Assembly: GCF_001905725.1 (NCBI RefSeq)
Contig: NZ_LIWB01000003.1
Coordinates: 209,575 to 273,574 of the forward strand
Reading direction: 5' to 3'
Source: Streptomyces sp. CB02400
Lineage (GTDB): Bacteria > Actinomycetota > Actinomycetes > Streptomycetales > Streptomycetaceae
Length of the DNA stretch: 64,000 nucleotides
Part shown: one piece after another, positions 32,599-42,671 of the stretch
Numbering within the stretch: the stretch's first letter is position 1
Layout of the letters: each line of letters begins with the position of its first letter
Position numbers and translations under genes: made by a program
Notes under the pieces: model-generated
Databases searched by the model: none
What the model saw: the letters and a program-made list of their open reading frames with translations, nothing else
What the model was told of the DNA's origin: nothing

Positions 32599-33349
32599 TC
32601 TTCGACCCCAGCCACACCAGCGGGTCGTACTTGCGGTCCACCGCCCGTTCCTTCAGGGGGATCAGCGCGTTGTCCGTGATCCTGATGCCCTCGGGGCAGA
32701 CCTCCGTACAGCACTTGGTGATGTTGCAGTAGCCGAGGCCGTGTTCGTCCTGGGCCGTGCGGCCCCGGTCCAGGCCGATGTCCTCGGCCGCGTCCAGCGG
32801 GTGCATGTCGAGTTCCGCGACCCGCATCAGGAAGCGCGGCCCGGCGAACGCCGGTTTGTTCTCCTCGTGGTCGCGGACCACATGACAGGTGTCCTGGCAC
32901 AGGAAGCACTCGATGCACTTGCGGAACTCCTGCGACCGGTCCACGTCCTCCTGCATCATCCGGTACTCGCCCGGACCGACCCCGGCCGGCGGTACGAAGG
33001 CCGGGACCTCCCTGGCCTTGGTGTAGTTGAAACCGACGTCCGTCACCAGGTCCCGGATCACCGGGAAGGCCCGCAGCGGCGTCACGGTGATCGTCTCGTC
33101 CCGCTCGAACACCGACATCCGGGTCATGCACAGCAGCCGGGGCCGCCCGTTGATCTCCGCCGAGCACGAACCGCACTTGCCGGCCTTGCAGTTCCAGCGC
33201 ACGGCGAGGTCGGGGGCCTGGGTGGCCTGGAGGCGGTGGATGATGTCGAGGACCACCTCGCCGTCGTTCACCTCGACCGCGAAGTCCTCCAGGCCACCGC
33301 CCTCGACGTCCCCGCGCCACACCTTGAAGCGGGCCTCGTAGCTGCTCAC
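32585..33349 (-). CDS. sdhB: Succinate dehydrogenase/fumarate reductase iron-sulfur subunit
   Basis: A 254-residue electron-transfer subunit. The [2Fe-2S] ligands are in CKAGKCGSC with a later Cys in LLCMTR. The [4Fe-4S] and [3Fe-4S] ligands are in CIECFLCQDTC and CNITKCCTEVCPEG. It passes electrons from the FAD of SdhA to the membrane cytochrome. The GTG start overlaps the sdhA stop (GTGA). The stop lies 14 bp inside the 3' end of the convergent GH18-like gene. Length and motif spacing fit the actinobacterial Sdh1-type enzyme. Confidence 0.9.
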   Translation of the reverse strand: MSSYEARFKVWRGDVEGGGLEDFAVEVNDGEVVLDIIHRLQATQAPDLAVRWNCKAGKCGSCSAEINGRPRLLCMTRMSVFERDETITVTPLRAFPVIRDLVTDVGFNYTKAREVPAFVPPAGVGPGEYRMMQEDVDRSQEFRKCIECFLCQDTCHVVRDHEENKPAFAGPRFLMRVAELDMHPLDAAEDIGLDRGRTAQDEHGLGYCNITKCCTEVCPEGIRITDNALIPLKERAVDRKYDPLVWLGSKIRRR

Positions 33350-35322
33350 TCGTAGAGCTCCTCTTCGGCGAGGTACTTGACCAGCTCCTCCTTCTCGAAG
33401 AGGGCGAGCAGGTCGGGGCGGATGGGTTCGGTGGTCTCACGGGTGAGGGCGATCCGGCCGCGCGCCGCGTCGGCGGCGTCCGTGAGACCGTCCGTGGGGT
33501 CGCTGAGCGCGCACAGCAGGTTCACGTTGCGCCAGGACCGGTCCATCCCGGAGTGGTCCTCACGGGTGTGCCCGCCGCGCGACTCGGTGCGCTCCAGCGC
33601 CGCCCGGGCCACGCACTCGCTGACCAGCAGCATGTTCCTCAGGTCCAGGGCGAGGTGCCAGCCCGGGTTGAACTGCCGGTGCCCCTCGACGCCGGCCCGG
33701 CGGGCCCGTGCCCGCAGCTCGGCGAGCTTCTCCAGGGCCTGCTCCATCTCGTGCTCGCGGCGGATGATGCCGACCAGGTCGTTCATCGTCTGCTGGAGTT
33801 CCTGGTGCAGGGTGTACGGGTTCTCCGGCGGCCCCCCGTCCGGCTCCGCGCCCTCCGCGGAGAACGGGCGCAGGGCCTCCGCGGCGGCCGCGGCGACCTG
33901 TGCGTCGTCCACGCGGGGCCGCGCGGACCCGGCCCCGCTCGCGTACTCGGCCGCGTGCAGGCCCGCCCGGCGTCCGAAGACCAGCAGGTCGGACAGGGAG
34001 TTCCCGCCGAGCCGGTTGGAGCCGTGCATCCCGCCGGCCACCTCACCGGCCGCGAACAGCCCCGGCACCCCGCGCGCCGCCGCCGAGTCGGAGTCGACGG
34101 CGATGCCGCCCATCACGTAGTGACAGGTCGGCCCGACCTCCATCGCCTCCGCCGTGATGTCGACGTCCGCCAGCTCCTTGAACTGGTGGTACATCGACGG
34201 CAGCCGCCGCTTGATGACGTCGGCCGGCATCCGCGTGGACACGTCCAGGAAGACCCCGCCGTGCGGGGAGCCGCGCCCCGCCTTCACCTCGGCGTTGATC
34301 GCGCGGGCCACCTCGTCGCGGGGGAGCAGTTCGGGCGGGCGCCGGTTGTGGTCCGGGTCGTCGTACCAGCGGTCGCCCTCGTCCTCGGACTCGGCGTACT
34401 TCTCCTTGAAGACGTCCGGGATGTAGTCGAACATGAACCGCTTGCCCTCGGAGTTGCGCAGCACCCCGCCGTCCCCGCGCACCGACTCGGTGACGAGGAT
34501 GCCCTTCACCGACGGCGGCCAGACCATCCCGGTCGGGTGGAACTGCACGAACTCCATGTTCAGCAGCGGGGCCCCGGCCAGCAGCGCCAGCGCGTGCCCG
34601 TCGCCGGTGTACTCCCACGAGTTCGACGTCACCTTGAACGACTTGCCGATGCCGCCGGTCGCGATCACCACGGCGGGCGCTTCCAGGACGAAGAAGCGGC
34701 CGGACTCACGCTCGTACCCGAAGACGCCGCTGACCCTCCCCCAGCCTTCGGCCGGGGGGACCCCCATCTCGCTTCGCTCGCCGTCCTTCAGCACGCGCGT
34801 GACCGTGCACTCCTGGAAGACCTTCAGCCGGGACTCGTACTCCCCGGTCTCGCGGAAGTCCTCCTGCTGGAGGGCGACGATCTTCTGCTGGAGGGTGCGG
34901 ATCAGCTCCAGGCCGGTGCGGTCGCCCACATGCGCCAGGCGCGGGTACTCGTGGCCGCCGAAGTTGCGCTGTGAGATCCGGCCGTCCTTCGTACGGTCGA
35001 ACAGCGCGCCCCAGGTCTCCAGCTCCCACACCCGCTGCGGCGCCTCCTGGGCGTGCAGCTCGGCCATCCGCCACTGGTTGAGGAACTTCCCGCCGCGCAT
35101 GGTGTCGCGGAAGTGGACCTGCCAGTCGTCCCCGGCGTTGGCGTTGCCCATCGCCGCCGCGATGCCGCCCTCGGCCATCACGGTGTGCGCCTTGCCGAAC
35201 AGCGACTTGCAGATCACCGCCGTACGGGCGCCCCGCTCGCGCGCCTCGATGGCGGCGCGCAGGCCCGCGCCGCCGGCACCGACCACGACGACGTCCCACT
35301 CCTGTCGGTCGACCACGGACAT
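33346..35322 (-). CDS. sdhA: Succinate dehydrogenase/fumarate reductase flavoprotein subunit
   Basis: A 658-residue catalytic subunit. It has an FAD-binding N-terminus (DVVVVGAGGAGLRAAIEARE) and the covalent-flavin histidine, probably His46, in KAHTVMAEGGIAA. Capping-domain residues include QFHPTGM, and HYVMGGIAVD with SNRLGGNSLSDLLVFGRRAG complete the active site. It oxidises succinate to fumarate (or the reverse) at the inner face of the membrane. Residues about 179-195 (GERSEMGVPPAEGWGR) do not look native: their DNA is a palindromic repeat inserted in frame. The ATG is 16 bp after the sdhC stop. Confidence 0.92.
   Translation of the reverse strand: MSVVDRQEWDVVVVGAGGAGLRAAIEARERGARTAVICKSLFGKAHTVMAEGGIAAAMGNANAGDDWQVHFRDTMRGGKFLNQWRMAELHAQEAPQRVWELETWGALFDRTKDGRISQRNFGGHEYPRLAHVGDRTGLELIRTLQQKIVALQQEDFRETGEYESRLKVFQECTVTRVLKDGERSEMGVPPAEGWGRVSGVFGYERESGRFFVLEAPAVVIATGGIGKSFKVTSNSWEYTGDGHALALLAGAPLLNMEFVQFHPTGMVWPPSVKGILVTESVRGDGGVLRNSEGKRFMFDYIPDVFKEKYAESEDEGDRWYDDPDHNRRPPELLPRDEVARAINAEVKAGRGSPHGGVFLDVSTRMPADVIKRRLPSMYHQFKELADVDITAEAMEVGPTCHYVMGGIAVDSDSAAARGVPGLFAAGEVAGGMHGSNRLGGNSLSDLLVFGRRAGLHAAEYASGAGSARPRVDDAQVAAAAAEALRPFSAEGAEPDGGPPENPYTLHQELQQTMNDLVGIIRREHEMEQALEKLAELRARARRAGVEGHRQFNPGWHLALDLRNMLLVSECVARAALERTESRGGHTREDHSGMDRSWRNVNLLCALSDPTDGLTDAADAARGRIALTRETTEPIRPDLLALFEKEELVKYLAEEELYE
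34737..34784 (-). repeat. Palindromic repeat element embedded and translated in sdhA
   Basis: The core is CCCCC-a-GCC-ttc-GGC-c-GGGGG (34738-34758), followed by GACCCCCA and a small TCTCGCTTCGCTCG dyad. Hairpins of this composition are scattered through Streptomyces chromosomes, normally between genes. Here the length is compatible with the frame, and the element encodes about 16 residues in a loop between two SdhA strands. A related element occurs at 63441-63483. Confidence 0.6.
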
Positions 35323-35338
35323 CAGTCACAGCCCCCAG

Positions 35339-36175
35339 CTAGAAGAAGCGCGGATCGTCGAAGACACCGGACGCGACGAGGTAGACGTAGAAGTCGGCGA
35401 GCGCCACGCTCAGCAGCGACGCCCAGGCGAGCTGCATGTGCCGGGCGTTCAGCCGGCCCACCACCTGCCACATCCGGTAGCGCACCGGATGCTTGGAGAA
35501 GTGCTTCAGCTTCCCGCCGACGATGTGCCGGCAGGAGTGGCAGGAGATGGTGTACGCCCAGATCAGCGCGATGTTGACCAGGAACACCAGGGTGCCCAGA
35601 CCCATGTGGCCCCAGTTGTAGTGCTCGTCGCGGAAGGCGAGCACGGTGTCGTAGGTCAGGATGCCGGCGACCAGGATCGCCGCGTAGAAGAAGTACCGGT
35701 GGATGTTCTGCAGGATCAGCGGGAAGCGGGTCTCCCCGGTGTACCTGGCGTGCGGTTCGGCCACCGCGCAGGCCGGCGGGGACGCCCAGAAGCCCCGGTA
35801 GTAGGCCTTGCGGTAGTAGTAGCAGGTCAGCCGGAAGCCGAGCGGGAAGATCAGGATGATGATCGCCGGCGAGATGCCCCACCAGCTTCCGAACAGTTCC
35901 CAGTTCGGCCCGGCCCTCATCGGCTCGCAGTTCTCCGCGAGGCACGGCGAGTAGAACGGCGAGACGTACGGCGCCGCGTAGTAGTCGGCGTTGGCGAAGG
36001 CCCGCCAGGTCGAGTAGACGACGAAGGCGAGCAGCCCGGCCGCGGTGGCGGCCGGGGCCAGCCACCAGCGGTCGGTCCGCAGGTGCGGTGCGGCGATCGC
36101 GGCACGCGTACCGGTTCTCACACCGCCGCTTCGGGGATGGGGTTCGGTGGCAGGAGGTTCCGTGCCAGTGGCCAC
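35339..36175 (-). CDS. sdhC: Succinate dehydrogenase cytochrome b/membrane anchor subunit
   Basis: A 278-residue membrane protein with about five helices (ATAAGLLAFVVYSTWRAFAN, PAIIILIFPLGFRLTCYYYR, YFFYAAILVAGILTYDTVLA, LVFLVNIALIWAYTISCHSC, ASLLSVALADFYVYLVASGV). Histidines suitable as haem ligands lie in QNIHRYFF, NWGHMGLG and SCHSCRHIVGG. It anchors SdhAB and reduces the quinone. GTG 36175 is chosen for GGAG 8 nt upstream. Single-chain anchors of this size fit the actinobacterial Sdh1-type (three-subunit) complex, in which membrane potential may drive the reaction. Confidence 0.85.
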   Translation of the reverse strand: MATGTEPPATEPHPRSGGVRTGTRAAIAAPHLRTDRWWLAPAATAAGLLAFVVYSTWRAFANADYYAAPYVSPFYSPCLAENCEPMRAGPNWELFGSWWGISPAIIILIFPLGFRLTCYYYRKAYYRGFWASPPACAVAEPHARYTGETRFPLILQNIHRYFFYAAILVAGILTYDTVLAFRDEHYNWGHMGLGTLVFLVNIALIWAYTISCHSCRHIVGGKLKHFSKHPVRYRMWQVVGRLNARHMQLAWASLLSVALADFYVYLVASGVFDDPRFF

Positions 36176-36222
36176 TTGTCCGCTCCGGTAGGGGTCAGGG
36201 GGGCGCCGCGATCGGCGGGGGG

Positions 36223-36516
36223 TCAGGGGGCGCGACGATCGCGGGCGCCGAGACCCTCGTCGTCCGTGTCCACCCACAGCGAGGGGTCGTACGGCGTGTC
36301 GGAGATGGTCACGAGATCGGGGCGCTTCTGCGCGGCCGCGACGGCGGGGGCCGTCTCCCGCAGCAGCGCGACGCTCTCGCGCAGGTGATTGGTGTCGGCG
36401 CGGACGCGGCGCATCTCCAGGCCGCCGCTGCCCATTTCCTTCTCCAGGCGCCCCACCGACCGGATCAGGTCGTCGAGACAGCGCTGGACCGATGTCAGTT
36501 CGTCGTGCACGGACAT
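36223..36516 (-). CDS. Small coiled-coil protein heading the sdh operon
   Basis: A 97-residue soluble protein. Residues 1-60 form an amphipathic helix or coiled coil (MSVHDELTSVQRCLDDLIRS, VRADTNHLRESVALLRE) and the rest is an acidic tail (TPYDPSLWVDTDDEG). It ends 47 bp before sdhC on the same strand and is probably co-transcribed. No catalytic motif is present. A role in assembly or regulation of the dehydrogenase is only a guess from position. Confidence 0.7.
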   Translation of the reverse strand: MSVHDELTSVQRCLDDLIRSVGRLEKEMGSGGLEMRRVRADTNHLRESVALLRETAPAVAAAQKRPDLVTISDTPYDPSLWVDTDDEGLGARDRRAP

Positions 36517-36806
36517 GACTTGCCCTCACTTCCGCGGGTCCTTCAGGCCCAAGGCGGCAACGTTCATGCGCCTGCGAGTGTTGCGCGTCACACCTTGCGC
36601 TGTGAAGGGATGTGCATCGATTGGCCGAGGCGCACGGGTGCACTCTTCGGTGCTTTGCGCCGCACGGGTGGGCTTGACACCCGTGGCCGCCGTGTCGCCC
36701 TGAGTTGCCGAACCCTTTCCTCTTCAGTGGGCCGCGTACATCGGATGAGCTCCAAATACCACCAAAAGTGATCGTAACGCCCGCGGCTTCCCGGAGGTAC
36801 CCAGAG

Positions 36807-39104
36807 ATGTCCCACGACGGCGTCGGCCCGCGCGCGGCTCTGCGCTCGCTGGCCTTCCTCACCGTTGGCGTGCTCGCGGTGCCCGCGCTGGCCGGATGCG
36901 GCTCCGACGACCCGGCGGGCAAGCCTCTCGCGGGAGCGGACATCGCACGCGCCGACCGGTCCGGGATCGCCGACGGGGGCACCCTGCGCTGGGCCGTGGA
37001 CACCGTCCCGGACACCCTGAACACCTTCCAGTCGGACGCCGACGCCACCACCACCCGGATCGCCCAGGCCGTCCTGCCCTCGATGTACCGGATGGACGGC
37101 CGGGGCCGGCCGGTGCGCAACCCCGACTACCTGGAGTCCGCCGAGGTCGTCGACACCGAGCCCAGACAGGTGGTGCTCTACCGGCTCAACCAGCAGGCCG
37201 TCTGGAGCGACGGCCGCGAGATCGGCGCCGCCGACTTCGCCGCCCAGTGGCGCGCCCTGTCCGGCAAGGACACCGCCTACTGGACCGCCCGCAACGCCGG
37301 CTACGACCGCATCGAGAAGATCGAGCGGGGCAAGAACGACCTGGAGGTCAAGGTCACCTTCAGCCGTCCCTACGCCGACTGGAAGTCGCTGTTCACGCCG
37401 CTGTACCCGAAGGAGGTCATGGGCACCCCGGACTCCTTCAACGACGGGGCCCGCAAGAAGCTGAAGGTCACCGCCGGGCCCTTCACGGTGAAGAAGGTCG
37501 ACACCGAGGAGGACGAGGTCACCCTCACCCGCAGCACGCGCTGGTGGGGCGACCCGGCGAGGCTCTCCACGATCGTGCTGCGGGCCGTGCCCCGCGACGA
37601 GCGGATCTCCGCGCTCAGTGCCGGCACCGTCGACCTGGCCGAGATCGACCCGGCCGCCGTCCGCCGCATCACCGCCGCCGCGCTGCCGCGGAGCGCGAGC
37701 AGCCCCCTGATGGGCCCCGGCGCCGAACAGTCCGCCGCGGACGCGCTGCGCTCCTGGGCCATCGCCAACGGCTCCGACGAGGAGGCCGCCGACGAGGAGA
37801 TCTCCGCCCGCAAGAAGCTGCGCAAGAAGGCCGCGAAGTACGCCCGTCAGCAGAAGGCCCTCACCGGCTTCGAGGTGCGCAAGTCACTGGAGCCCGCCTA
37901 CACCCAGCTCGCCCTCAACGGCGCCGACGGCCCCCTCGCCGACGAGCGGGTCCGCCGTGCCGTGGCCCGCGCACTGGACCGGAAGGCCATCGCCGAGGCG
38001 GTCCTGAAACCGCTCGGCCTGCCCGCCGAGCCCCTCGGCAGCCACCTCGCGCTGTCCGGCCAGGCCGCCTACGCCGACGGCAGCGGCGCCCTCGGCGAGC
38101 AGGACGCCAAGGAGGCACGGGCACTGCTCGCGGACGCCGGCTGGGTGCCGGGCGGCCCGGTGAAGAAGGAGAAGGACGAGGAGGAGGAGGCGGCCGGCTC
38201 GGAGGGCGAGAAGGGCGGGGACTCGGAGGAGGACACCGAGTCCGAGGGCGGCGACGACGGCACGTACATCGTCGGGGAGGACAACAAGGCCCCGCGGGAC
38301 TCCGGCACGGGTGCCGGGCGTCTGGAGCGGGGTGGTGGCGACGACAAGGCCCCGCAGGGCTCAGGCACCGGTGCCGGGCGCCTGGAGCGGGGCGGCGACG
38401 GGGAGGACGACAAGGCCCCGCGGGACTCCGGTACCAGTACCAAGCAGCTGAAGCAGGGCGGGGCCCCCGGCGCCTACGCCCCCAAGGGCACCGCCGCCCC
38501 GGCCCGGGCCGAGAACGTCCGTGTCGCCAAGGACGGCAAGGCGCTCACCCTCCGCTTCGTCCTGCCTTCAGGGCCGGGCTCGGACACGCTGCGCACCGTG
38601 GCCGGCCGGATCTCGGAGATGCTGGAGCGGATCGGCATCGGCACGAAGATCACCAAGGTCGACGACGAGAGCTACTTCAAGGACCACATCGCGTCCGGCG
38701 AGTACGACCTCGCCCTGTACTCCTGGCCCGCGACCGCCTACCCCGCCACCGACGCCCGCCCCGTCCACGCCAAACCGGTCCCGGCCGCCGACGGCTCCCT
38801 GAACGTGGAACAGAACTACACCCGCGTCGGCACCGACCAGGTCGACCAGCTCTTCGACCAGGCCGTCACCACGCTCGACGCCGCCGAACGCCGCGCCCTG
38901 CTCCGCAAGGCGGACTCCCGCATCTGGGCGGCGGCCGGCTCCATCCCCCTCTACCAGCGCCCCCAGCTCACCGCCGCCCGCAAGAACCTGGCCAACGCCG
39001 GCGCGTTCGGATTCCGTACACCGGTGTACGAGGACATGGGCTTCCTGAAGAAGCCGGCGCGGGGGCCGGGCGCGGAGAGCGCCGGGCCGTCGGCCGGCGA
39101 CTGA
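36807..39104 (+). CDS. ABC transporter family 5 solute-binding lipoprotein with internal repeat insert
   Basis: A 765-residue exported lipoprotein: signal peptide with lipobox LAGC (Cys31) and the family 5 (peptide/nickel) binding fold (GTLRWAVDTVPDTLNTFQSD ... WSDGREIGAADFAAQWRAL ... AVARALDRKAIAEAVLKPLG). It is about 200 residues longer than usual relatives. The excess is an acidic, low-complexity insert at about residues 450-550 with three tandem copies of a DDKAPRDSGTGAGRLERGG-type unit, splitting the C-terminal lobe. No permease or ATPase gene is adjacent, so it is an orphan that may deliver ligand to the nearby BldK or second Opp system. GGAGG precedes ATG 36807. Confidence 0.85.
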   Translation: MSHDGVGPRAALRSLAFLTVGVLAVPALAGCGSDDPAGKPLAGADIARADRSGIADGGTLRWAVDTVPDTLNTFQSDADATTTRIAQAVLPSMYRMDGRGRPVRNPDYLESAEVVDTEPRQVVLYRLNQQAVWSDGREIGAADFAAQWRALSGKDTAYWTARNAGYDRIEKIERGKNDLEVKVTFSRPYADWKSLFTPLYPKEVMGTPDSFNDGARKKLKVTAGPFTVKKVDTEEDEVTLTRSTRWWGDPARLSTIVLRAVPRDERISALSAGTVDLAEIDPAAVRRITAAALPRSASSPLMGPGAEQSAADALRSWAIANGSDEEAADEEISARKKLRKKAAKYARQQKALTGFEVRKSLEPAYTQLALNGADGPLADERVRRAVARALDRKAIAEAVLKPLGLPAEPLGSHLALSGQAAYADGSGALGEQDAKEARALLADAGWVPGGPVKKEKDEEEEAAGSEGEKGGDSEEDTESEGGDDGTYIVGEDNKAPRDSGTGAGRLERGGGDDKAPQGSGTGAGRLERGGDGEDDKAPRDSGTSTKQLKQGGAPGAYAPKGTAAPARAENVRVAKDGKALTLRFVLPSGPGSDTLRTVAGRISEMLERIGIGTKITKVDDESYFKDHIASGEYDLALYSWPATAYPATDARPVHAKPVPAADGSLNVEQNYTRVGTDQVDQLFDQAVTTLDAAERRALLRKADSRIWAAAGSIPLYQRPQLTAARKNLANAGAFGFRTPVYEDMGFLKKPARGPGAESAGPSAGD
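38280..38462 (+). repeat. Three tandem repeats encoding a 19-22 residue unit
   Basis: Units begin at the codons for (D/N)(D/N)KAP at about 38280, 38340 and 38406. Units 1 and 2 share AP(R/Q)xSGTGAGRLERGG almost exactly; unit 3 ends STKQLKQGG. All are in frame within the binding protein, so copy number can change without breaking the gene. Confidence 0.75.
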
Positions 39105-39114
39105 CGCCGCACGG

Positions 39115-39156
39115 ACGAGAAGCGGCACACCCCGTCGGGGGTGTGCCGCTTCTCGT
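39115..39156. terminator. 19-bp bidirectional terminator between convergent genes
   Basis: Arms 39115-39133 and 39138-39156 are perfect complements with a GTCG tetraloop. It lies 10 bp after the binding-protein stop and 11 bp from the typA stop, so it serves both genes. Confidence 0.85.
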
Positions 39157-39167
39157 GTGCGTCAGGC

Positions 39168-41075
<1,908 letters not shown>

Positions 41076-41516
41076 AAAAGGCGTACTCCCGGAGTGCTGA
41101 GGAATGCCCCGCACGAGCGTCTGTGGTGTGCGGGCCCTGCCGGGCTGAACACGCCTCGGCCTCACCCCATGGTACGGGGCCGCCGGAGGGTCCGCCTTCG
41201 CGAGCCCGTGGGCCCTCTGTTACTCCTGGGAGCCGGGAGGACGCGTTCGGATATCGGAGTGCGCGCGAACACGTTTCGGACATGTAAAGAAAAAGCTGTA
41301 CCTAATTGTCCGAATTGCCGTTTTCTCTCCAGAGGTGTCAAGCGCGCGTAGGTGTCAATCTTTGCAATTTTCGCTCAAAATATGAACGGTAGGGAGATCC
41401 CTATGCCTTCCGCCCTTGACGCGCGTTGACTGTCTTGGCGAAAGTTCCCCCAAACCACAGAACCTGCCGGTATCTGTGCTGCGCTCGACTCTCCAACCCC
41501 CCGGGGGACGAACACG
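41076..41516. other. typA/bldK divergent intergenic region
   Basis: These 441 bp have no gene. Bases about 41275-41400 are strikingly A/T-rich for this chromosome. They hold an 8-bp inverted repeat, two copies of AGGTGTCAA (41333-41341 and 41350-41358) and several TTGAC motifs (41416, 41426) that could serve the bldK promoter. No riboswitch fold was recognised. Confidence 0.5.
41275..41314. promoter_or_regulatory. TTCGGACA...TGTCCGAA inverted repeat upstream of bldK
   Basis: Arms 41275-41282 and 41307-41314 are perfect complements with a 24-bp A/T-rich spacer, and a third TTCGGA copy lies at 41246-41251. The arrangement suggests a regulator-binding region. The regulator is unknown. Confidence 0.35.
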
Positions 41517-42557
41517 ATGACCAGTCCAATCAAGGCCGAGGACTCCGGGTCCGCGGCTGTCTTGGACCCTGAGCTCGCGGCGACCACCGAAAACGCGGTC
41601 GCCAAGAGTGAAAAGCAGCCCGAGGGTCGTTCCCCCGGCCAGTTGATGTGGCAGCGCTTCAAGCGCGACCGTACCGGAGTCGTCTCCGCGTGTGTGGTGA
41701 TTTTCTTCTTCGTGGCCGCCGCGTGCGCCCCGCTGATCTCGAAGGTGTACGGCAAGGACCCGTACACCCTCTACGGTCAGGAGAACCCGGAGCTCCTCGA
41801 CATGTTCACCATGCCGGCGAAGCCCTTCGGCGGCATGGACGGGGAGTTCTGGTTCGGCGTCGAGCCCGGTCTGGGCCGTGACGTGTTCACGCAGCTGCTG
41901 TACGGCATCCGGACCTCGCTCGCCACGGCGCTGGCCGCGACGATCCTGATGACGGTGCTGGGTGTGCTGATCGGCCTCGCCGGCGGCTACTTCGGCGGGA
42001 AGATCGACTACTGGCTCGGCCGGATCACCGACTTCTTCATGGCCCTGCCCAGCCAGCTCTTCTTCGTCGCCGCGATGCCCGTCATCACCACGGTGTTCGT
42101 CGCCCCGGACAAGGAGACGCCCACCTATGTGCGCACCTGCGCGATCATCATCGTGCTGTCCTTCCTGGGCTGGATGAGCATGGCGCGGATCGTCCGTGGC
42201 GCCACGCTCTCCCTGCGGGACCGGGAGTTCATCGAGGCGGCGCGGATCTCCGGGGCCTCGCCCTGGCGCATCATCCGCAAGGAGCTGCTGCCCAACATCG
42301 TCACGCCGACGCTGGTGCAGGCGACGCTCATGCTGCCCGCCACCATCCTCAGTATCGCGTTCCTCTCCTTCGTGGGTGTGGGCTACGTCGAACCCACGCC
42401 CGACTGGGGGCGGATGTTCGCCATCGGCGCCAACACCGTGGAGCAGGACCCGTACTACATGCTCTTCCCCGGAGTGGCCATGGTGATCTTCGTCGTGGCC
42501 TTCAACCTCCTCGGCGACTCGGTGCGGGACGCCTTCGATCCCAAGACGGGGCGCTGA
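41517..42557 (+). CDS. bldKA: BldK oligopeptide ABC transporter permease (DppC-type)
   Basis: A 346-residue permease with six membrane helices, the first at VVSACVVIFFFVAAACAPLI. The cytoplasmic EAA loop is EFIEAARISGASPWRIIRKE and the C-terminus DSVRDAFDPKTGR is typical of OppC/DppC. The order permease-binding protein-permease-ATPase-ATPase and the sizes match the Streptomyces bldK locus, which imports the extracellular oligopeptide signal needed for aerial hyphae. GGGGGACGA lies upstream of the ATG. Symbols in this operon rest on that synteny. Confidence 0.85.
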   Translation: MTSPIKAEDSGSAAVLDPELAATTENAVAKSEKQPEGRSPGQLMWQRFKRDRTGVVSACVVIFFFVAAACAPLISKVYGKDPYTLYGQENPELLDMFTMPAKPFGGMDGEFWFGVEPGLGRDVFTQLLYGIRTSLATALAATILMTVLGVLIGLAGGYFGGKIDYWLGRITDFFMALPSQLFFVAAMPVITTVFVAPDKETPTYVRTCAIIIVLSFLGWMSMARIVRGATLSLRDREFIEAARISGASPWRIIRKELLPNIVTPTLVQATLMLPATILSIAFLSFVGVGYVEPTPDWGRMFAIGANTVEQDPYYMLFPGVAMVIFVVAFNLLGDSVRDAFDPKTGR

Positions 42558-42671
42558 GCCCACAGGGGAAATCCCCCCACACTCTCGCCCGGCCGGTCCC
42601 CGGCGCCGTACGGCCCGGTTCCGGCCATGTACCAGCAGTGCTCACTACTACAGGCAGGTGGATCCGTCCCC

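Noticed and set aside
38280..38462. Possible CRISPR-like array
   Set aside because: The repeats are in-frame codons with no unique spacers and no cas genes are nearby.
41436..41445. AdpA-like site TGGCGAAAGT upstream of bldK
   Set aside because: It departs from the TGGCSNGWWY consensus at the conserved seventh position; too weak to report as a site.
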